Origin: a virus
Strand: one strand, 5' to 3'
Length of the DNA: 36,795 nt
IMG/VR virus record: IMGVR_UViG_3300045932_000238
Span: 1 to 36,795 of that record
Part shown: positions 24,654-31,598 of the stretch, one piece after another
Numbering within the stretch: position 1 is the stretch's first letter
Layout: every line of letters starts with the position of its first letter
The notes under the pieces: generated by a model
Database searches by the model: none
Seen by the model: only the letters and a program-made list of their open reading frames with translations
What the model was told of the DNA's origin: nothing
Made by a program: the position numbers and the translations under genes

Positions 24654-25111
24654 GTGACATCGGGCTGACGTGGCACGTGCACGCCGCGGACCTGTCGATC
24701 GCCATGAACGATCTCGTGATGGACGAGGGGCTCGAGACCGCGGTGCTGCTCTCGCTGTTCACCGATCGGCGCTCGCACGATGGCGACGTCCTGCCCGACA
24801 CGCAATCGGACCGCCGCGGCTGGTGGGGTGATGCGTTCCCGAGCGTCGCCGGCGATCGCATCGGCAGCCGACTGTGGCTGCTGTATCGCGAGAAAGAAGA
24901 CGCCACGGTGCTCGTGCGCGCGCGCGAGTATGCGCGCGAGGCGCTCCAGTGGCTCCTCGACGACCAGGTGGCCGCGGCCGTCGACGTCGAGGCCGAGATC
25001 ACGCGGCCGGGGATGCTCGGCCTGCATGTCGTGATTACGCGGCCGCTGAGCACGCCCGTCGAGTATCGCTACAGCGCGGTCTGGGCGGGCCAGGCCGCCA
25101 GGGAGCACTGA
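24650..25111 (+). CDS. Baseplate wedge protein (Mu gp46-like)
   Basis: 153 residues. The ATG overlaps the spike stop as ATGA. The GP46 family pattern is visible: LVMDEGLETAVLLSLFTDRR, LPDTQSDRRGWWGDAFP, GSRLWLLYREK, and AREYAREALQWLLDD. It is a T4 gp25-like lysozyme-fold wedge component without enzymatic activity in Mu relatives. Confidence 0.92.
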   Translation: MSDIGLTWHVHAADLSIAMNDLVMDEGLETAVLLSLFTDRRSHDGDVLPDTQSDRRGWWGDAFPSVAGDRIGSRLWLLYREKEDATVLVRAREYAREALQWLLDDQVAAAVDVEAEITRPGMLGLHVVITRPLSTPVEYRYSAVWAGQAAREH

Positions 25112-25117
25112 GCACTC

Positions 25118-26179
25118 ATGCCGTTCGCGCGTCCCACGCTCCAGGAGATTGTCGATCGCGTGCAGACCGATCTGGCCACGCGGCTGACGTTGACGGGCGC
25201 GGTGCTGCGTCGCAGCGTCCTCTCCGTCGTCGCGCGCGTGCTGGCCGGCGCGGTCCACCTGCTGCACGGGCATCTCGAGTTCCTCGCGCAGCAGATCTTC
25301 CCCGACACCTCGGAAGTGGAGTACCTCGAGCGCCAGGCGAACCTGTTCGGGTTGACGCGCACCGTCGCGACGTTCGCGACCGGGAACGCGACGGCGACGG
25401 GTAGCGACGGCACGATCATTCCAGCCGGAACGGTGCTGCAGCGTGCCGACGGCGTGCAATACACCTCGGACGCTGAGGGGATCATCTCGAGCGGCACGGC
25501 GACGCTCGCGCTGACCGCGACGGTCGCGGGCCTGGCCGGCAACGCCGACGTCGACGTCGTGCTGACCTTCGTCTCCCCGGTCGAGAACGTGATGGCCACG
25601 GCCACGGTCGCGAGCGGAGGCCTCGCCGGCGGCGCCGACGCCGAGACCGACGATGCGCTGCGCGAGCGGCTGCTGACGCGCATGCGACAGCCACCGCATG
25701 GCGGCTCGTCTGCCGATTACATCGCGTGGGCAAAGGAAGTCGCCGGCGTGACGCGCGCGTGGGTCTATCCCCAGGAGCTCGGGGCCGGCACCGTGACCGT
25801 CCGCTTCGTGCGCGACGACGATGGTTCGGGCTCCGCGATCATCCCGTCCGCTGGCGAAGTGACCGCGGTGCAGGACTACATCAATCCTCGACGGCCGGTG
25901 ACGGCGACGGTCACCGTTGTCGCGCCGGTCGCGGTCGCGCTCAACTTCACCATTCACGTCGTGCCCGACAACAGCGCGACGCGCGCGGCGGTGCAGGCGG
26001 AGCTCGAGGATCTGCTGCGTCGCGATGGACAGCCGGGCGGGACCATCCTGCTGTCGCAGATTCGCGTCGCCGTCGGCGCCGGAGACGGGGTGACCGATTT
26101 CACGATCACCACGCCATCGGCGAACGTGACGCACACAACCGGGCAGCTGCCGATCATGGGTGTCATAACGTGGGTCTAA
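25118..26179 (+). CDS. Baseplate J-like protein (Mu gp47-like)
   Basis: 353 residues. Features of Baseplate_J are RPTLQEIVDRVQTDLATRL, LAQQIFPDTSEVEYLERQAN, LFGLTRTVATFATGNATATG, GGLAGGADAETDDALRERLL, and EVAGVTRAWVYPQELGAGTV. It forms the wedge arms that trigger sheath contraction. Alanine- and threonine-rich stretches (TATVAGLAGNADVDV) match the domain's beta repeats. Confidence 0.94.
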   Translation: MPFARPTLQEIVDRVQTDLATRLTLTGAVLRRSVLSVVARVLAGAVHLLHGHLEFLAQQIFPDTSEVEYLERQANLFGLTRTVATFATGNATATGSDGTIIPAGTVLQRADGVQYTSDAEGIISSGTATLALTATVAGLAGNADVDVVLTFVSPVENVMATATVASGGLAGGADAETDDALRERLLTRMRQPPHGGSSADYIAWAKEVAGVTRAWVYPQELGAGTVTVRFVRDDDGSGSAIIPSAGEVTAVQDYINPRRPVTATVTVVAPVAVALNFTIHVVPDNSATRAAVQAELEDLLRRDGQPGGTILLSQIRVAVGAGDGVTDFTITTPSANVTHTTGQLPIMGVITWV

Positions 26180-26247
26180 ACCACTCTCTCGCCCAGCTCG
26201 TGATCTGGATCGTTGCGAGGGCGTGCTCTTCGTGGAACTGATACCGG

Positions 26248-26913
26248 ATGGACGCGAACGCCTACGCCCGGCAGCTGCAGCAGCTTCTCCCTCGAGGCGC
26301 CGTGTGGTGGCTCGAGCCGAGCACGGCGCTCTCGAGGTTCCTGCTCGGACTCTCCGACGAGCTCGCCCGCGTGGACGGCCGCGGCGTGACGCTGATCAAC
26401 GAGTGGGATCCGCGCACAACCTTCGAGCTGCTGGGCGATTGGGAGCGCGTCTACGGGCTGCCGGATCCCTGCGTCGGGACCGACCCTTCGATCGTGCAAC
26501 GTCGCGCCTCGCTCGTGGCCAAGGTGATCGGCATCGGTGGTCAGACGCCGGCCTATTTCATCGCGGTCGCGGCGGCGCTCGGGTTCTCGATCACCATCAC
26601 CGAGTTCTCACCACACACCGTCGACGACGATGTCGAGGCGCCGATCGTGGGCGACGACTGGGCCTATGCCTGGCTGGTGACCGCGCCGCTGAATACGGTG
26701 GGCGAGCTCACGGTCGAGGAGACCGTCGACGATCCGCTGTCGTGGTGGACCAACCTGGTCCTCGAGTGCGTGCTGCAGGCGCTGAAGCCGGCGCACACGC
26801 AGATCGTCTTCCAGTTCGGCGAGCCCGTGCCGAACGTCGAGCCCTTCACGCAGCCGATCGTCGGCATGCGCACCTGGTGGCGGCGTCGTGGGCTGACGCG
26901 TCGCCTCTATTGA
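26248..26913 (+). CDS. Mu gp48-like tail protein (DUF2313)
   Basis: 221 residues. The family pattern is clear: YARQLQQLLPRGAVWW, LSRFLLGLSDELARVDGRGV, TLINEWDPRTTFELLGDWER, VYGLPDPC and the terminal LKPAHTQIVFQFG. In Mu, gp48 joins the baseplate and the fibres. The 68 bases upstream contain only a 23-codon GTG ORF, which is not called. Confidence 0.92.
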   Translation: MDANAYARQLQQLLPRGAVWWLEPSTALSRFLLGLSDELARVDGRGVTLINEWDPRTTFELLGDWERVYGLPDPCVGTDPSIVQRRASLVAKVIGIGGQTPAYFIAVAAALGFSITITEFSPHTVDDDVEAPIVGDDWAYAWLVTAPLNTVGELTVEETVDDPLSWWTNLVLECVLQALKPAHTQIVFQFGEPVPNVEPFTQPIVGMRTWWRRRGLTRRLY

Positions 26914-26929
26914 GAGAGAGGTAGGTCCC

Positions 26930-27685
26930 ATGGATCGCGTGTGGAAATCAGGAGCGTCAGGCACGCCGCCGGTGCACACCGAGAACGCCAGCAGCGGGTA
27001 TCCCACTGCGGGCAACCCCGGCACAGGCACGCCGGCGACGAAGCCCGGACCCTGGTGGTATCACATGATCACCGAGGAGATACGCGCCGTCATTGCCGAT
27101 GCTGGGCTCACGCCGGACAAGGCACAGACGAACCAGCTGCTGGCCGCCATCACGGGCAAGATTGGCGCCGCGATCATCGGCGTCAACGTCCTCAATCGCG
27201 ACGTCACGCAGGCCGAGGTCACGAACACGACCACGGAGACGACGGTCTACACGTTCTCGGTACCGGGGGGCACGCTGGGGACGAACAAGGCGCTCCGCCT
27301 GAAGCTACTCGGCGATCACTTCAACGACGACGGGGCCTCGAGGGACCTCACCATCCGGGTGAAGTTTGGCGGCACCACGATTCTGTCCGGCACGCTGACA
27401 GTCACGGCGACGAGCGGCCGCCTGCCCTTCATCGGGGAAGTCCAACTCGTGGCCGCCAACAGCGCGCTCGCGCAGATCGCCAGCGGCGACTTCATCATGG
27501 GGAATCAAGGGTCGGCGTCGGGCACAATGGCCGCGACCGGGTTCACGTTCCTCAACGGCATGCACAACGCCGTTGCCGAAGACTCCGGCGTGAACCGCAC
27601 GCTGTCGGTGACGATCCAGCACGCGGCGGCGAGCGGTAACATCAGCTTCCGGCTGCACACGGCGACCTTGGAGCTTCTGCCGTGA
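26930..27685 (+). CDS. Tail fibre protein
   Basis: 251 residues, GAGAGAGG upstream. The N-terminus (MDRVWKSGASGTPPVHTENA, SSGYPTAGNPGTGTPATKPG, PWWYHMITEEIRAVI) is the baseplate-attachment part common in Mu/lambda-type fibres. From about residue 90 an all-beta jelly-roll-like domain follows (TETTVYTFSVPGGTLGTNKA, LTIRVKFGGTTILSGTL, FRLHTATLELLP). It immediately follows gp48, the position of Mu fibre genes. Receptor specificity cannot be read from sequence. Confidence 0.8.
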   Translation: MDRVWKSGASGTPPVHTENASSGYPTAGNPGTGTPATKPGPWWYHMITEEIRAVIADAGLTPDKAQTNQLLAAITGKIGAAIIGVNVLNRDVTQAEVTNTTTETTVYTFSVPGGTLGTNKALRLKLLGDHFNDDGASRDLTIRVKFGGTTILSGTLTVTATSGRLPFIGEVQLVAANSALAQIASGDFIMGNQGSASGTMAATGFTFLNGMHNAVAEDSGVNRTLSVTIQHAAASGNISFRLHTATLELLP

Positions 27686-28047
27686 AGGCCTGGGTGATCC
27701 GCACGCGCGACAACGTGTTCCTGCGCGACAGGGGCGCCGAGGCACTCTCACCGGGCGAAGCCGAGGTCCTCCTCGAGAAACCGCCGGATATCACCCGCGA
27801 ACGATACGACCCCCTCAGTCCGACCCGCACGCGTCCCGTCACGTCCGAGGAGCTCGAGGCGCACGTCGACGACGCGCTGACGCTGCAGGCACAGCTCGCG
27901 CTGGCGAATCCGATTCTGGCGGCGAGCTTCGAGACGACCTTCTTCGTCGTCCATCGCCGGGCACCCACCGACGCCGAGCGGGCGGAATGGCGCGCGCGCT
28001 TCATCGACGAGTTCAAGGCCAGGTACGCGGCACCTCGGGTGCGCTGA
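27682..28047 (+). CDS. Small fibre-associated hypothetical protein
   Basis: 121 residues. The GTG start overlaps the fibre stop by four bases. The middle (TSEELEAHVDDALTLQAQLA, LANPILAASFETTFFVVHRR) is helical and the last 35 residues are charged. In Mu-like phages a fibre assembly chaperone or tail fibre tip protein follows the fibre. This may be an equivalent, but no motif proves it. Confidence 0.55.
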   Translation: MKAWVIRTRDNVFLRDRGAEALSPGEAEVLLEKPPDITRERYDPLSPTRTRPVTSEELEAHVDDALTLQAQLALANPILAASFETTFFVVHRRAPTDAERAEWRARFIDEFKARYAAPRVR

Positions 28048-28218
28048 ATGCGTGTCCCCAGCAAGCGCGCCCGGCAGCTGGCGGAGCAGTTCGCGCGTCG
28101 ACTGCTGCGGGAGCTGCCCGGCTATCGCACGGTGGCGCCGAGCTCGTCGACGGTGGTTACCGTCACCGCGTGGTTGTTGGCGTACCGGCAGGCGAGCCGG
28201 CCACGACGACGCCCGTAG
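28048..28218 (+). CDS. Small basic hypothetical protein
   Basis: 56 residues. The ATG directly follows the previous stop. It is basic with a helical N-terminus (KRARQLAEQFARRLLRELPG) and ends in ASRPRRRP. No family recognised. Its stop is immediately followed by the second 10-bp-period repeat cluster. Confidence 0.4.
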   Translation: MRVPSKRARQLAEQFARRLLRELPGYRTVAPSSSTVVTVTAWLLAYRQASRPRRRP

Positions 28219-28221
28219 CGC

Positions 28222-28257
28222 TATCCCCAGGATTCCCGCCAATTCCCGCGAATTCCT
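28222..28257 (+). repeat. 10-bp-period TTCCC-type repeat cluster B
   Basis: TATCCCCAGG, ATTCCCGCCA, ATTCCCGCGA and ATTCCT start at 28222, 28232, 28242 and 28252. The period is exactly 10 bases. The cluster begins 4 bases after the stop of the gene ending at 28218, in a 93-base gap with no other feature. Confidence 0.65.
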
Positions 28258-28311
28258 GCACGGCCGATCGGCGGCGATCGGGCCTCCATACTGGCGATTC
28301 ATCCGCAACCG

Positions 28312-28608
28312 ATGCCACTCGATCCGACATGGCGGGACGTCGCGCGCGAGCTCCCCGACGCGCGCGCCGTCCGCTCGCGCAATGAGAAGAAGCACAAACT
28401 CCTCGGCTGGATGGAGGAGATCTTCTGCGTGAACTGTTTCCGGTCAGGTGGGATGGTGTCGAAGCATTGGGCCGCGCACGTCTTCTACCTCTGCGACGAC
28501 TGCGTCGCGAAGCACGGCCACGTGCCGCTGCAGACGATGCCTGAGTCGTTGGTTCGTGATCCGCTTTCACCAGGTCCGCCGACGGCGGCGCTGATTCAAG
28601 GAGTCTGA
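28312..28608 (+). CDS. Zinc-knuckle hypothetical protein
   Basis: 98 residues. Two CXXC pairs (FCVNCF and CDDCVAK) lie 22 residues apart, with His52 and His56 between them, a plausible single zinc site. The remainder is charged helix (EKKHKLLGWMEEI) and a proline-rich end. It lies between fibre-related genes, so a structural or assembly role is possible. Function unknown. Confidence 0.55.
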   Translation: MPLDPTWRDVARELPDARAVRSRNEKKHKLLGWMEEIFCVNCFRSGGMVSKHWAAHVFYLCDDCVAKHGHVPLQTMPESLVRDPLSPGPPTAALIQGV

Positions 28609-28610
28609 CT

Positions 28611-29087
28611 GTGCCGTTCTACTACGACGTCAAGAAGGTCATCACGACCAACGGAACTGCAAACACGCTGAGCACGCACTTCCGCTTTGCCACGGTCGCC
28701 AACCAGATGATGGCGCGGTTCATGGGCCTGTATGGGGCGGCCCGCTTCGGTACGGCGGGCGGTGCGGTGCTCAAGCTGATTCGCGGCGGCGCCGCGGGAT
28801 CGGGCGGCACGTCGCAGACGCCGGCGAAGCGCAATCCCAACGCGCGGGCGGCCGACACCACGGCGTTCGATGACACCTCGGCGATCACGGCCGGTACCTC
28901 GCCCGTCACGCATCTGTCGGTCGGCGTCGCGCAGACGGGTGGCATGGGTGGCTGGGTCGCGCTCGAGCAGGACCACGCGCCCGCTATGCTGCCCAACGGC
29001 GGCGCCAACGGCAACATGGAGATCGGATCACTGGCGAACGCGGCGAGCGTGACGGTCGAGGCCACCGCCGAGTTGATGGAAAACTAA
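28611..29087 (+). CDS. Virion-like hypothetical protein
   Basis: 158 residues, GTG start with AAGGAG seven bases upstream. Glycine- and alanine-rich beta pattern: YYDVKKVITTNGTANTLSTH, MMARFMGLYGAARFGTAGGA, VGVAQTGGMGGWVALEQDHA, NGNMEIGSLANAASVTVEAT. Such composition is common in phage fibre or decoration proteins. No family is certain. Placement in the fibre region makes an adhesion or decoration role reasonable. Confidence 0.55.
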   Translation: MPFYYDVKKVITTNGTANTLSTHFRFATVANQMMARFMGLYGAARFGTAGGAVLKLIRGGAAGSGGTSQTPAKRNPNARAADTTAFDDTSAITAGTSPVTHLSVGVAQTGGMGGWVALEQDHAPAMLPNGGANGNMEIGSLANAASVTVEATAELMEN

Positions 29088-29112
29088 GCGCCCGACCGCG
29101 CGTGCTGTGTCC

Positions 29113-29139
29113 GTGGTCCCTGCCGCGCGCGGGGACCAC
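29113..29139 (+). terminator. GC-rich stem-loop, possible terminator
   Basis: GTGGTCCC (29113-29120) pairs perfectly with GGGACCAC (29132-29139) around an 11-base GC-rich loop, between two virion genes. Only a short TTT follows, 4 bases on, so it is a poor intrinsic terminator. It may act as an mRNA processing or stability element. Confidence 0.4.
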
Positions 29140-29201
29140 CCGATTTCCCATCCAAGAGTGGGCCGCCAAACATGCGACGCATGGGTGCTCGAGGGCGGCC
29201 G

Positions 29202-30893
29202 ATGCCGTCTCAAGGCGCGATCCCGTTTGCTCCGAGCGCAGGCGTGGTCAACGCCCTCTACGTCAACAAACTGACCGGCGACGACAACCGTACGAAGGCC
29301 GAGGCACGCAGCCCGCTGACGCCGTTCGAGACCATCGGCCGCGCTCTGTGGGGTGATGCGGACCGCAACAACCCGACACCTCTCCAAGCTGCCGATGCCG
29401 GGGACACGGTGGTCGTGATTGGAGGGCCCACGCCAGGCTCGGCGATTGTCTACGGCTCCGCCGTCCAGCTCAATGACCGCCTGGGGGTGCTCTATAACCC
29501 CACCAACAGCGGCACGCCAGGGAATTTCATCACGATCACGCCGGATGGCTACGTCCGGCTGGCGGGGCATGCACTGAACGCCGGCGTCATCGGGTCTGTC
29601 GGGAAAGACTGGATCAAGTGGTACGCCGACCGCGCGACGGCGAAGTTCCTGATCACCTGTGACGGACGGTTTGCGTCGGCCGTCAACATCGCGAGCAGCA
29701 CGGTGCCGAGTGCGAACGTCTTGCAGGTGGTCACCGATGGGGATCACAACTTCACCAACGGTGAAGAGGTCCACATTTACAACCATGACTGCACGCCTCC
29801 GTTTGACAACAGTCAAGGATGGCAGGCCATCGTCACCGTCATCAACTCCACCACGTTCGAGATACCCACTCCTGGCGTGACGGTCGGTGGAGGAGCCACG
29901 GGCACGGTGCAGCGAACGGAGGACACGAAAGCCGATACGACCATCGTCAATCCGACCGCGGACACCGGCCCAGTCATCTTCAACGGGAGTGAAAACTGCT
30001 GGCTGGAAGGATTCGACATCGACGGCGGCCCGCAGGTGGATTGGAACGACAACTGGTCGGGCGTTCGTACGGAGAGCGCCTTCAACACGACGATTCGCAA
30101 CTGCAAGATCTGGAACTTCTACGTTCGGTCGGGCGCGGGGAATAGCTCCGCGGTCAAGCACTACTCGTCCGAAGGCACGCTGGTCGAGCAGTGTGAGTTG
30201 CATCATTGCGGAACAGGGATCTCGACCAAGGACATTCCTGGTGGTGCGGAGTTCGGCAACGAGAATTACACCTACCGCCGCCTCTACATCCACGACGTCG
30301 GGTTCACCGGGGACGGTGGGTCGTTCTTCTCGTGGTCGCAGACGGATCAGCTCGGTGGCGACATCACCGAGAATCTCTGCGTCGGTGCGGTGGGCCATGC
30401 CCTCCACATGACCGGCGGCAACATGAACTTCGAGCGGATCTTCAACAACACGTTCGTGGGGTTCGGCCCCTCGGGGACTGGTGATGGAGTCTTCGTCTCG
30501 ACACCGCTTGCGTGGTCAACCGTGAAGATTCTGAACAACATCTGGAGCTCCTCGCCCTCCCGCATGCTGGAGTACTCCGGACAGAACTGCCCAGCGGCGA
30601 CGGCATGCAGCTATCAGCACCAGGTCTACCACCAGACGGCGGGGCAGTTCTACTCCGGGAACGAAGGGAACCTCGATTTCGCGAGCTTCAACAGCGCCCA
30701 CACGGATCAGCATTCCGTAGACCCAGACTCAGTGACCGACGATCCGGAGTTTGTCGATCCTGGGAATGGAGATTACACGCTGGGCGTGTCATCTCCCGCA
30801 CGTGACTTGGGTCGACATCCAGATACCGATGCCGTCGTGGACGCCGGGTGCTATCCGCTCGGTTATAGGGTCCTCGGTTTGGAGGTCGCGTAG
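29202..30893 (+). CDS. Right-handed beta-helix protein (tailspike-like)
   Basis: 563 residues from the ATG at 29202, chosen because GAGGG lies six bases upstream. The ATG at 29172 would add 10 residues. The start resembles beta-helix proteins (ALYVNKLTGDDNRTKAEARS, PLTPFETIGRALWG). The body alternates short strands with Asn/Gly turns: FNGSENCWLEGFDIDGG, TIRNCKIWNFYVRSG, TLVEQCELHHCGTGIS, RIFNNTFVGFGPSGT. This is the fold of tailspikes and pectate lyases that bind or cut polysaccharides. Whether it is catalytic cannot be told. Probably the host-recognition spike. Confidence 0.75.
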   Translation: MPSQGAIPFAPSAGVVNALYVNKLTGDDNRTKAEARSPLTPFETIGRALWGDADRNNPTPLQAADAGDTVVVIGGPTPGSAIVYGSAVQLNDRLGVLYNPTNSGTPGNFITITPDGYVRLAGHALNAGVIGSVGKDWIKWYADRATAKFLITCDGRFASAVNIASSTVPSANVLQVVTDGDHNFTNGEEVHIYNHDCTPPFDNSQGWQAIVTVINSTTFEIPTPGVTVGGGATGTVQRTEDTKADTTIVNPTADTGPVIFNGSENCWLEGFDIDGGPQVDWNDNWSGVRTESAFNTTIRNCKIWNFYVRSGAGNSSAVKHYSSEGTLVEQCELHHCGTGISTKDIPGGAEFGNENYTYRRLYIHDVGFTGDGGSFFSWSQTDQLGGDITENLCVGAVGHALHMTGGNMNFERIFNNTFVGFGPSGTGDGVFVSTPLAWSTVKILNNIWSSSPSRMLEYSGQNCPAATACSYQHQVYHQTAGQFYSGNEGNLDFASFNSAHTDQHSVDPDSVTDDPEFVDPGNGDYTLGVSSPARDLGRHPDTDAVVDAGCYPLGYRVLGLEVA

Positions 30894-31592
30894 ATGCCTG
30901 TCAACCACGACGGCGAAACGAATCTCAGTGGGCATCTGGCGTCCGCCAATCCGCAGGACATTCCCGGCACGAAGATCTGCTCTGGTGCCAACGGATTTGT
31001 CGTCGTTGATCTTGAGCTGTCGGGCGGCGCGTTTGCAGGTGGTGAACCGACATCAGTCGAATACAACGGCGTCGCCATGACGCAAATCGGATCAGGCGTG
31101 GCGAATGGCGTAGGCGTGCGCTCATACGGTTTGGTGAATCCTCCAGGCACGTCCACCCTGATTCGTATCAGCTTGACGAATCCCACGTCACTCGGCTATG
31201 TCGTGCGGTCGTTCAACGGAGTGAATCAATCTACACCTACGAGTGGTGTCCAAACCGCAACTGGAACAGATACCGCCCCGACATCGCCTGCAGTGACCTC
31301 TGCCGTCGGAGACATGGTGCTCGATGCGACGGCAGCGCAGGCTCCGTACAATGCTGACGACGACGAGACAGTTGATGGCACGATGACCGATGGTGGGTCA
31401 TACGACGCACGGGCAACCCGGATTGCTGGTGCAGCGTCCGTCACGATGAGCCACTCGCTGTCGGGTTCGGGCAATTGGGCCATTCAAGCGTTCAATCTTC
31501 TTCAAGCCGCCGGCGGGCCGCAGGGGCAGGGCGAGGTGATCGCGTCGAGTCCGCCGCGCTTCCCGCGGTTGATGGCGCGGCTGCGCGGGTAA
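30894..31592 (+). CDS. Beta-sandwich fibre-type protein
   Basis: 232 residues, GGAGGT upstream. Mostly beta: GFVVVDLELSGGAFAGGEPT, SVEYNGVAMTQIGSGVANGV, RSYGLVNPPGTSTLIRISLT and GDMVLDATAAQAPYNADDDE. This pattern recurs in phage fibre proteins as a carbohydrate-binding-like domain. The last 25 residues are basic. It begins directly after the beta-helix stop, so a partner role is likely. Confidence 0.65.
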   Translation: MPVNHDGETNLSGHLASANPQDIPGTKICSGANGFVVVDLELSGGAFAGGEPTSVEYNGVAMTQIGSGVANGVGVRSYGLVNPPGTSTLIRISLTNPTSLGYVVRSFNGVNQSTPTSGVQTATGTDTAPTSPAVTSAVGDMVLDATAAQAPYNADDDETVDGTMTDGGSYDARATRIAGAASVTMSHSLSGSGNWAIQAFNLLQAAGGPQGQGEVIASSPPRFPRLMARLRG

Positions 31593-31598
31593 CCACGC

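Noticed and set aside
24428-26134. 568-codon open frame on the minus strand across the baseplate genes
   Set aside because: It mirrors gp45-gp47-like genes with clear family motifs on the plus strand. Its product is Arg/His/Ala/Val-rich without motifs, a usual shadow in GC-rich DNA.
26170-26241. 23-codon GTG open frame between gp47- and gp48-like genes
   Set aside because: Too short, no ribosome binding site and no known gene at this place in Mu-like tails.
29028-30407. 459-codon minus-strand open frame opposite the beta-helix gene
   Set aside because: Shadow frame. The plus strand has a good ribosome binding site and beta-helix pattern.
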